Shown here one piece after another: positions 1 through 4,369 of a stretch of DNA of 5,570 bases (positions are counted from its first letter, which is position 1; the number at the start of each line of letters is the position of its first letter). The DNA comes from Streptosporangiaceae bacterium (GTDB lineage: Bacteria; Actinomycetota; Actinomycetes; Streptosporangiales; Streptosporangiaceae): contig JASHQP010000020.1 of the NCBI GenBank assembly GCA_030039095.1, positions 1 through 5,570 on the forward strand, given 5' to 3'. The position numbers were made by a program, and so were the translations under genes. Below the pieces are notes generated by a model. The model did no database searches. It was not told where the DNA came from and saw only the letters and a program-made list of their open reading frames with translations.

Positions 1-2269
1 CCGGGGCTGGCCATTCGGCGATGTCCGGGCCACCGGGGCCCCTCACCAGCAGGGGAATGTCTTCGCCCGCGGTGGCGCCCGCCAGGAGCAGGCCCGCGGC
101 TGCGATCAGCAGCGCGACGCCCGGCCAGGCCGGCACCGCCGGCTGCCCGCTGCCTGCCGTGACCACGACGCGGCTCACCCCGACCGCGACGAGCAAGCCG
201 GCGAGCGCGACGCTCCAGCCGGCCATCATCACCGCCCGACGCCTGCTCAGCAGCAGGGCGGCCAGGGCTGCCACGACGATGCCAGCGGTCACCCATATCC
301 GCGGCAGGCCGGGGCCACCGGGGCTGAGCAGCAGCAGGGATCGGGCGGGCAGGTCATGCACGGCCAGGCCGGGCTGCTGCAGGCCGACCTCGAGCAGCAG
401 TGTGGACGGATTCGTGGCGACCTGGATCGCCCATGGCAGCAGCAGCAGCGGCGGCACGACGACGACGATGCAGAGGTTCCGCCACATGCCGGGGCGGGCA
501 GCCACCAGAGCCAGGGCAGCGACGAGCGCAACGACCCAGATCAGCGGCACGAATGCGGCGGCGACCGCGATGGCCAGGCCGGTGGCCCAGGCTGCCCGGC
601 GCGCGCGCCTGGGCGGCATGGTCAGCATCCGCCCGGCCAGCAGGGCGATCGCGGGTATCAGCACGAACACGACCGCCGTGCCGATCCGGCCGGAGGCGAT
701 CGCGCCCATGGCCACGGGCAGCAGCGCGTACGAGGATGCGGCCCAGACCCGGACCAGCGCGGAACGGGTGACCCGCCGCACGGCGAAGAAGGCCGTGATG
801 CCAGCGAGCGGCACGCAGCCGAGCAGGATCACGTCGACAGCCAGCCACGGCTTGCCGCCGAGCACGGTTGCGAGCGCGGCGATCACGGCCAGGTACGGTG
901 GCGCGCTGCTGCCAGAACCGACGCCGACCGGGTGGAACGCCTGCAGGTACTCGTGCCAGAGCCCCGACGCGCCACCCCAGGCAGGAAGCAGCGCACCACC
1001 GCCGAGCGGGCCGGAACCGAGCAGCGACCGCTCGGCGACCAGGGATATCACGGTCAGCGCGATGAACAGCAGCACCCCGGGGTGGGTCAGGATGCGCTGC
1101 ACGAGACCGGTATCGGTCAGCAGGTAATCGGCCTCGTCGGGGTCGTCGGTCGCGTGATGCGTGCCCGTCGTGCCTGCCTGGTCGGACTTGGACAGCGCCG
1201 CTGCGGCGAACTCAGCCATCCGCCGCAGCGACCTCCCCGGCGGCACGTCGCGGCGCAGCCGCCCGTATGCGGCCCGCCGACCCAGCGCCCTTTCGCGGCG
1301 CAGCGCCAGCAGCCGGAACGGGTGGCCGAACACCCCGGCCACCGCGGCCAGCTCGTCCGTCGCCGCGGACAGGCGCTTGCCGAGCAGGAAGAACAGCGTG
1401 CGCAGCAGCGAGACCGTGAGGTTCCCGGCTGCCGACATGAGCATCGGCGCCGCAGGAAGGTTCCCGATCAGCGTCAGCATCGCGTTGCGCCGGTCGAGCC
1501 GGCGCGGGCGGCGCGCGACCGATACCGACCGCCGGCGGCGGGCGGCCGCCTCCACGTGGTAGACGACCGCGTCGGTGATCAGCCGCACCCGGTGACCCGC
1601 GGCGTGCACCCGCCAGCAGAAGTCGACATCGTCGCGGAAGAGCGCCATGCCGGTGTCGAAGCCGCCCAGCGAATCCCAGACGTCGCGGCGGATCAGCATG
1701 CCGGCGCTGCCGACCGCGAGGCAGTCGCGATCCCCGTCGTGCTGGCCCTGGTCCACCTCGCGCGGCTCGATGCCGGTGATCCGGCGTCCCACGGTGTCGA
1801 TGGCGACGCCTGCCTCGAGGATCACCTGGTGATCGGCCCAGTCCCTGATCTTCGGGCCCAGCACTCCGGCCGACCGGGTCTCGACCGTCCCGCGGAGCAA
1901 CTGCTCCAGGGCGTCGTGCGCCGGCTCGGAGTCGTCGTGCAGCAGCCACACCCACTCGACCCTCTCGTGGGTCGGCAGCCCCGTGGAACCAGGAACACTC
2001 ACGTTCGCCGCACGGTGCTGCAGCGCGCGTGCGACCGCGGCGCCGTAGCCGGTGGTCCGGTCCATCCCGAACACGACCGACTGGCCGAGCAGGCTCGCGA
2101 GCACGGAACCGCTGCGGTCCCTGCTCCCGGTGTCGACGGCGACAACGCGCTGCACCGGCCTGGTCTGGTCGAGCAGCGAGCCGATGACCGTGGGCAGCCA
2201 CGCGGCACCGTCATGCGCGACGATCACCGCCGTGACGACGTGCTGCGGATATGTATCGTTCGACGACAA
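1..2269 (-). CDS. GT2 glycosyltransferase with C-terminal polytopic membrane region (partial, C-terminus off window)
   Basis: The frame is open leftward from a TGA at 2288-2290 to the window edge, giving 756 residues from a TTG at 2267-2269. Residues 11-220 form a family 2 glycosyltransferase domain: first strand VTAVIVAHDG (12-21), nucleotide-site DTGSRDRS (46-53), a DXD-like HDDS (111-114), GPK (138-140), and the acceptor/base segment DDVDFCWR (213-220) after SAGMLIRRD. A hydrophobic stretch lies near 273-298. From about residue 398 there are some ten hydrophobic segments, so the protein should be an integral membrane enzyme using a nucleotide-sugar on the cytoplasmic face. Long GT2-membrane proteins of this kind are familiar from Streptomyces, and cell-envelope glycan synthesis is an inference; donor and acceptor are unknown. 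The start is uncertain: no ATG is available, TTG has only a weak upstream AGCGGA, and the next candidate, GTG 2225-2227, would cut into the first strand. It lies downstream of whiB on the same strand across a 213-bp gap. Confidence 0.88.
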   Translation of the reverse strand, partial: MSSNDTYPQHVVTAVIVAHDGAAWLPTVIGSLLDQTRPVQRVVAVDTGSRDRSGSVLASLLGQSVVFGMDRTTGYGAAVARALQHRAANVSVPGSTGLPTHERVEWVWLLHDDSEPAHDALEQLLRGTVETRSAGVLGPKIRDWADHQVILEAGVAIDTVGRRITGIEPREVDQGQHDGDRDCLAVGSAGMLIRRDVWDSLGGFDTGMALFRDDVDFCWRVHAAGHRVRLITDAVVYHVEAAARRRRSVSVARRPRRLDRRNAMLTLIGNLPAAPMLMSAAGNLTVSLLRTLFFLLGKRLSAATDELAAVAGVFGHPFRLLALRRERALGRRAAYGRLRRDVPPGRSLRRMAEFAAAALSKSDQAGTTGTHHATDDPDEADYLLTDTGLVQRILTHPGVLLFIALTVISLVAERSLLGSGPLGGGALLPAWGGASGLWHEYLQAFHPVGVGSGSSAPPYLAVIAALATVLGGKPWLAVDVILLGCVPLAGITAFFAVRRVTRSALVRVWAASSYALLPVAMGAIASGRIGTAVVFVLIPAIALLAGRMLTMPPRRARRAAWATGLAIAVAAAFVPLIWVVALVAALALVAARPGMWRNLCIVVVVPPLLLLPWAIQVATNPSTLLLEVGLQQPGLAVHDLPARSLLLLSPGGPGLPRIWVTAGIVVAALAALLLSRRRAVMMAGWSVALAGLLVAVGVSRVVVTAGSGQPAVPAWPGVALLIAAAGLLLAGATAGEDIPLLVRGPGGPDIAEWPAP

Positions 2270-2482
2270 GTGGGGTCCGCTCGCTCTTCAGAGGGCCACC
2301 TGCGGGCCGGGGAGGGCTGTACGTCCGGTCATGCAGGGCAGTGGTACCCCGTGAACAATACGCGAAGGGGGAGTATCAAGACGGCCAGATGCCGCGCTTG
2401 GCTGCGGCCCGGCAACCCGCGCACCTTCCCGTGAGGAGGCCGGTCGTCGCGCGGCACAGGTACCCGGCTGGGGGCCGCCGGG
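2270..2482. other. Non-coding gap between whiB and the glycosyltransferase gene
   Basis: This 213-bp stretch separates the whiB stop codon from the proposed glycosyltransferase start, both on the minus strand. It contains a hairpin next to whiB (2463-2482). On the minus strand there is a TTGATA (2374-2379) and a TATTGT (2355-2360), but they are only 13 bp apart, too close for a standard sigma-70 promoter. Two GGTACC palindromes occur at 2343-2348 and 2459-2464. The gap is long enough for the glycosyltransferase gene to have its own promoter, but I cannot point to one with confidence. No small gene is convincing here. Confidence 0.6.
2463..2482 (-). terminator. Possible whiB terminator hairpin without U-tract
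   Basis: Directly after the whiB TAG (2483-2485), the minus strand reads CCCGGC, an 8-nt loop, then GCCGGG, a perfect 6-bp all-GC stem. No run of T follows, so it is not a classical intrinsic terminator. Actinobacterial terminators often lack the U-tract, and the placement immediately 3' of the stop favours a role in ending or stabilising the whiB transcript. A stem this short can also arise by chance in DNA of this G+C content. Confidence 0.45.
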
Positions 2483-2764
2483 CTAGATCGCCTGGCGCTT
2501 GAGCCGTCTGCGCTCGCGCTCCGACAAGCCGCCCCAGATGCCGAAGCGCTCATCATGCTCGAGGGCGTACTCCAGGCACTCGGCCCGGACCTCGCAGCTG
2601 CGGCAGACCTTCTTCGCCTCCCGGGTGGAGCCACCCTTCTCCGGGAAGAACGCCTCCGGATCGGTCTGCGCACACAGCGCACGATCCTGCCAGCTCATCT
2701 CTTCGGCATCGTCGACGTCGATGTCGAACCCATCGTGCACCAGCGAGACGATGACCTCAGTCAC
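2483..2764 (-). CDS. whiB: WhiB-family [4Fe-4S] transcriptional regulator (WhiB / WhiB2-WhmD type)
   Basis: The gene encodes 93 residues from a GTG start. Four cysteines, C31, C54, C57 and C63, have the Cx22Cx2Cx5C spacing that binds a [4Fe-4S] cluster in Wbl proteins. The turn motif GIWGG is at 75-79, followed by the basic DNA-contacting tail RERRRLKRQ (83-91). The segments ALCAQTDPEAFFPEKGG and STREAKKVC are nearly identical to Streptomyces WhiB as I remember it, so I assign the WhiB/WhiB2 (WhmD) subgroup rather than another Wbl. Family members bind region 4 of the principal sigma factor. Streptomyces WhiB acts with WhiA to control sporulation septation, and mycobacterial WhmD (WhiB2) is needed for normal division. 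The start is supported by a strong ribosome-binding site and by the MTE N-terminus usual for orthologues. The protein looks complete, with all ligands present. Confidence 0.97.
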   Translation of the reverse strand: MTEVIVSLVHDGFDIDVDDAEEMSWQDRALCAQTDPEAFFPEKGGSTREAKKVCRSCEVRAECLEYALEHDERFGIWGGLSERERRRLKRQAI

Positions 2765-2768
2765 TGCG

Positions 2769-2776
2769 CACCTCCT
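2769..2776 (-). promoter_or_regulatory. whiB ribosome-binding site
   Basis: The minus strand reads AGGAGGTG, an extended match to the 16S anti-Shine-Dalgarno sequence. The AGGAGG core ends 6 nt before the GTG start at 2762-2764. It fixes the whiB start and is far stronger than the sites in front of the other genes here. It is preceded by GAAGGGGGCAGG (2774-2785), a 12-mer also found in front of fbiB. Confidence 0.9.
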
Positions 2777-2802
2777 GCCCCCTTCCGCTAACCCCGTCGG
2801 CC

Positions 2803-2824
2803 CGTGCCACTCCCCCTGGGCACG
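2803..2824 (-). other. Stem-loop in predicted whiB 5' leader
   Basis: Minus-strand CGTGCC (2819-2824) pairs with GGCACG (2803-2808), leaving a 10-nt loop that contains GGGGGAG, a Shine-Dalgarno-like run. If transcription starts near 2835, the element lies wholly in the untranslated leader about 40 nt before the start codon. It could affect message stability or ribosome access. The stem is only 6 bp, so the call is tentative. Confidence 0.4.
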
Positions 2825-2826
2825 AG

Positions 2827-2848
2827 AATTACACAGGTGAAATTACAC
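2827..2848. repeat. Direct repeat AATTACAC x2, 14-bp period
   Basis: Two perfect copies of AATTACAC lie at 2827-2834 and 2841-2848, separated by AGGTGA. Read on the minus strand each is GTGTAATT, so each contains the -10-like hexamer TGTAAT. The upstream copy is the predicted whiB -10 box, and the second falls about where transcription would begin. They could be two overlapping promoters or an operator covering the start site. The repeats sit in an AT-rich pocket unlike the surrounding GC-rich DNA. Confidence 0.6.
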
Positions 2849-2871
2849 CCGCGTGTCTTGCGTTACGTCAA
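2842..2871 (-). promoter_or_regulatory. Predicted sigma-70-type promoter of whiB
   Basis: On the minus strand, TTGACG (2866-2871) and TGTAAT (2842-2847) are separated by 18 bp, each differing from the -35 and -10 consensus by one base. The predicted start is near 2835, giving a leader of about 70 nt. Streptomyces coelicolor whiB is reported to have both a constitutive and a developmental promoter, and this one looks like the housekeeping-sigma (HrdB/SigA) type. A GACAC pentamer, the WhiA recognition core in Streptomyces, lies in the spacer (complement of 2853-2857). A single pentamer is weak evidence for WhiA binding. Confidence 0.65.
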
Positions 2872-2971
2872 GGGGAATACGTGATAATGGCCGCCTGCTT
2901 GACCGTGATGACGGGAAAGTCCGCCGTGATTTTCCGCTGGTAGCAAGCCTCGTCGCAGTCTGTAACCAGGG

Positions 2972-3202
2972 TCAGCCCGCCACGCGGGCGTGTGACCGCT
3001 GCACCGAGCGGGTGAGGATCAGCCCGGCAACGGCCACGAGCAGGTTGCTGACGTCAGGGATCGAGAACCATGCGTTGCCGACGCCGAGGGACAGCAGCCA
3101 GCCGATGACGCCGAGCAGGATCACCGCGGCGAACAGGAGCAGCCACGCGGCGTACTCCCGGGCCCGGGATGCGTCTGTGAGGTCCATCCGTCCCGCTTCC
3201 AT
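2972..3202 (-). CDS. Small hypothetical membrane protein (two predicted TM helices)
   Basis: I do not recognise this 76-residue protein. It has a short charged N-terminus (DASRAREY), a strongly hydrophobic segment at about 18-39 (WLLLFAAVILLGVIGWLLSL), a short polar turn (GVGNAWFSIPD), a second hydrophobic segment at about 49-64, and a basic tail (RSVQRSHARVAG). This suggests a two-helix membrane hairpin, probably with both ends in the cytoplasm by the positive-inside rule. ATG at 3200-3202 is the first start. ATG at 3185-3187 (residue 6) is an equally good alternative, since neither has a strong ribosome-binding site. The gene is divergent from fbiA and lies upstream of whiB on the same strand, 207 bp away. 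A GC hairpin overlaps its last codons (2975-2989). The hydrophobic pattern, the gap it fills and the frame with clean ends support a real gene, but no homologue can be named. Confidence 0.65.
   Translation of the reverse strand: MEAGRMDLTDASRAREYAAWLLLFAAVILLGVIGWLLSLGVGNAWFSIPDVSNLLVAVAGLILTRSVQRSHARVAG
2975..2989 (-). other. GC hairpin overlapping the 3' end of the small membrane protein gene
   Basis: GCCCGC (2975-2980) and GCGGGC (2984-2989) form a perfect 6-bp stem with a 3-nt loop, immediately before the TGA stop at 2972-2974. It might act as a 3' stability element or weak terminator. No U-tract follows on the minus strand, and the bases are also coding, so the role is uncertain. Confidence 0.35.
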
Positions 3203-3225
3203 CTTGGATCCGCCCGGACATCCCC

Positions 3226-3256
3226 CGCGTGAGGAAATGATGGCATCGCGTGAGGA
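3226..3256. repeat. 10-bp direct repeat CGCGTGAGGA, 21-bp spacing, between divergent genes
   Basis: CGCGTGAGGA occurs at 3226-3235 and again, unchanged, at 3247-3256. The 21-bp centre-to-centre distance equals two turns of B-DNA, so a protein bound to each copy would sit on the same face. The pair lies between the small membrane protein gene (minus) and fbiA (plus), where both promoters must lie. This is the geometry expected of a tandem operator, but no known regulator's consensus is recognised. Confidence 0.55.
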
Positions 3257-3267
3257 TCCGGCGGATC
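3255..3267. promoter_or_regulatory. Palindromic operator-like element GATCCG-G-CGGATC
   Basis: A 6-bp inverted repeat with a single-base centre overlaps the end of the second CGCGTGAGGA copy. Symmetric sites of this size are typical of dimeric repressors, and the location upstream of fbiA fits a regulatory site. No specific regulator is identified. A related half-site, GGATCCG, also occurs at 3206-3212. Confidence 0.35.
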
Positions 3268-3283
3268 AAAACGCTTCGTCCGC

Positions 3284-3295
3284 CCCCCGCGGGGG
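3284..3295. repeat. Perfect 12-bp palindrome CCCCCGCGGGGG
   Basis: The sequence is exactly self-complementary with no spacer. Its C-run could pair in RNA with its own G-run or with the later G-runs at 3305-3311 and 3317-3322. It could thus compete with the hairpin at 3314-3333. Confidence 0.5.
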
Positions 3296-3313
3296 TTTGA
3301 CTTTGGGGGGGTG

Positions 3314-3333
3314 CGCGGGGGGTCTCCCCCGCG
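3314..3333 (+). other. Strong GC hairpin just upstream of fbiA
   Basis: CGCGGGGG (3314-3321) pairs perfectly with CCCCCGCG (3326-3333) around a GTCT loop, an 8-bp all-GC stem ending 18 nt before the fbiA ATG. No U-tract follows, so it is not a typical terminator for rightward transcription. If transcription starts upstream of 3314, it would be a very stable structure in the fbiA leader and could limit ribosome loading or protect the 5' end. If transcription starts downstream of it, fbiA would have an extremely short leader. Confidence 0.55.
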
Positions 3334-3351
3334 GGTTGCGAGACTTCCGGC

Positions 3352-4311
3352 ATGCGCATCACCGTTCTGGCCGGCGGCGTCGGCGGCGCCCGCTTCCTGC
3401 GCGGCCTGAAGGCAGCCGCGCCCGACGCCGAGATCACGGTCGTCGGCAACACCGGCGACGACATTGACCTGTTCGGCCTGCACGTGAGCCCGGACCTGGA
3501 CACCGTCATGTACACGCTCGGCGGCGGGATCAGCGAGGAGCAGGGCTGGGGGCGAGCCGACGAGACGTTCACCGTGCTGCACGAGCTCGCCGCTTACGGC
3601 GCCGGGCCCGGCTGGTTCGGTCTCGGAGACCGCGATTTCGCCACGCACATCGCGCGGACCGGCATGCTGCGCGACGGCGTCCCGCTGTCCGCGGTCACCT
3701 CCGCGCTCAGCGAGCGGTGGCAGCCCGGGGTCACCCTGCTGCCGATGACCGACGACCGTGTCGAGACGCACGTGGAATTGAAGGGGGATGGGGAGGTGGG
3801 CGGGGGCCGCACCGTGCACTTCCAGGAGTGGTGGGTCCGGCTGCACGCCGAGGTACCCGCCGCGCGGATCCTGTTCACCGGCGCCGAAGCGGCCGCGCCC
3901 GCGCCGGGAGTGCTGGAGGCGATAACGGCGGCGGACTGCGTTCTGCTCCCGCCGTCGAACCCGGTGGTCAGCGTCGGCGCCATCCTCGCGATTCCCGGCA
4001 TCGCCGGGGCGGTGCATGCCAAGACCGTGGTCGGTGTCTCGCCGATCATCGGCGGGGCGCCGGTGCGCGGCATGGCCGACGCGTGCCTGACCGCGATCGG
4101 CGTCGAGACCACCGCCGCCGCGGTCGCCGCGCACTACGGTGCCGGGCTGCTGGACGGCTGGCTGGTCGACGACCAGGACAAGGCCGCGGCCGAGGATCCC
4201 GCGCTGGCCGGGATCACGGTCCGGGCGCTCCCGCTGTACATGACCGACGTGGCGGCGACGGCCGAGATCGCCCGGGCCGCCCTGGACCTCGCGGCGGAGC
4301 TGGACCAGTGA
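3352..4311 (+). CDS. fbiA: 2-phospho-L-lactate / enolpyruvyl-phosphate transferase for coenzyme F420 (CofD/FbiA)
   Basis: The 319-residue protein is full length for the family. It transfers the phospholactyl group (archaeal CofD) or, as shown for mycobacterial FbiA, the enolpyruvyl-phosphate group from its GDP-activated donor to the deazaflavin Fo, giving F420-0 or dehydro-F420-0 in the cytoplasm. Family marks include the N-terminal [13 protein letters not shown] (7-19), GNTGDD (32-37), [16 protein letters not shown] (44-59), PSNPVVSVG (201-209) and [16 protein letters not shown] (227-242). A glycine-rich segment, [16 protein letters not shown], near 143-158 looks like a lineage-specific loop. 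ATG at 3352-3354 is the only usable start, because no in-frame ATG, GTG or TTG lies between it and the TGA at 3298-3300. No clear Shine-Dalgarno sequence precedes it, and a strong hairpin ends 18 nt upstream. It is followed at once by fbiB, probably in one transcript. Confidence 0.96.
   Translation: MRITVLAGGVGGARFLRGLKAAAPDAEITVVGNTGDDIDLFGLHVSPDLDTVMYTLGGGISEEQGWGRADETFTVLHELAAYGAGPGWFGLGDRDFATHIARTGMLRDGVPLSAVTSALSERWQPGVTLLPMTDDRVETHVELKGDGEVGGGRTVHFQEWWVRLHAEVPAARILFTGAEAAAPAPGVLEAITAADCVLLPPSNPVVSVGAILAIPGIAGAVHAKTVVGVSPIIGGAPVRGMADACLTAIGVETTAAAVAAHYGAGLLDGWLVDDQDKAAAEDPALAGITVRALPLYMTDVAATAEIARAALDLAAELDQ
3783..3806 (+). other. Potential G-quadruplex tract inside fbiA
   Basis: Four G-runs, at 3783-3787, 3790-3793, 3798-3800 and 3802-3806, are separated by loops of 2, 4 and 1 nt. 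This satisfies the usual G3+N1-7 rule on the coding strand. The tract encodes the glycine-rich stretch KGDGEVGGG. Folding is not shown, and such tracts are commoner in high-GC genomes. Confidence 0.45.
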
Positions 4312-4343
4312 AGGGCACAGGGGAAGTGAAGGGGGCAGGTGAA
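4308..4343 (+). repeat. Imperfect 18-bp tandem repeat at the fbiA/fbiB junction
   Basis: The unit GTGAAGGGCACAGGGGAA (4308-4325) is followed directly by GTGAAGGGGGCAGGTGAA (4326-4343), matching at 15 of 18 positions. The first unit overlaps the fbiA stop codon as GTGA. Each unit begins with a GTG in the fbiB frame, so the repeat creates two extra candidate starts upstream of the ATG. Confidence 0.7.
4337..4341 (+). promoter_or_regulatory. Ribosome-binding site supporting the fbiB ATG
   Basis: AGGTG, complementary to the end of 16S rRNA, ends 8 nt before the ATG at 4350-4352. The 12-mer GAAGGGGGCAGG that contains its first bases (4328-4339) also precedes the well-supported whiB start at nearly the same distance (10 nt versus 9 nt). 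This favours ATG 4350 over the upstream GTG codons. A competing site, CGGAG (4295-4299), is well placed for GTG 4308. Confidence 0.5.
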
Positions 4344-4369
4344 GGGGGAATGTGGGTGGGCGGTGGGGG
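4344..4369 (+). other. Potential G-quadruplex spanning the fbiB start codon
   Basis: G-runs at 4344-4348, 4354-4356, 4358-4360 and 4365-4369 are joined by loops of 5, 1 and 4 nt, a canonical G3+N1-7 motif on the coding strand. The proposed ATG (4350-4352) lies in the first loop. If folded in mRNA, it would occlude the start. Whether it folds in the cell is unknown. Confidence 0.5.

Noticed and set aside
1212..2201. Minus-strand frame of 329 codons overlapping the glycosyltransferase
   Set aside because: It is a different frame on the same strand, with Arg/Ala/Gly-rich low-complexity protein and no motifs. The GT2 motifs, such as DDVDFCWR at 1610-1633, are in another frame.
2355..2379. TTGATA/TATTGT as a minus-strand promoter for the glycosyltransferase gene
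   Set aside because: The 13-bp spacing is too short for a housekeeping sigma factor. At proper spacing the -10 would be GTTCAC.
356..2434. Long plus-strand open frame of 692 codons, rich in R, H, G, Q and P
   Set aside because: It lies antisense to the glycosyltransferase gene. Its composition is that of a GC-rich shadow frame, with no recognisable domain, and the minus-strand frame shows clear GT2 motifs.
2858..2888. Possible plus-strand promoter TTGCGT - 19 bp - GATAAT
   Set aside because: The spacer is long and the -35 is poor. It would drive transcription antisense to the small membrane protein gene, with no coding target nearby.
2887..2943. 18-codon plus-strand open frame (MAACLTVMTGKSAVIFRW) with AAGGGG upstream, as a possible leader peptide
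   Set aside because: No plus-strand gene follows until fbiA at 3352, so there is nothing obvious to control. A frame this short is expected by chance.
3297..3325. TTGACT as a -35 box for fbiA
   Set aside because: The expected -10 position, about 17 bp downstream, is an uninterrupted G-run ending GTCT, with no similarity to TANNNT.
3121..4134. Minus-strand frame of 337 codons antisense to fbiA
   Set aside because: It is antisense to a clearly recognised CofD family gene and has shadow-type composition.
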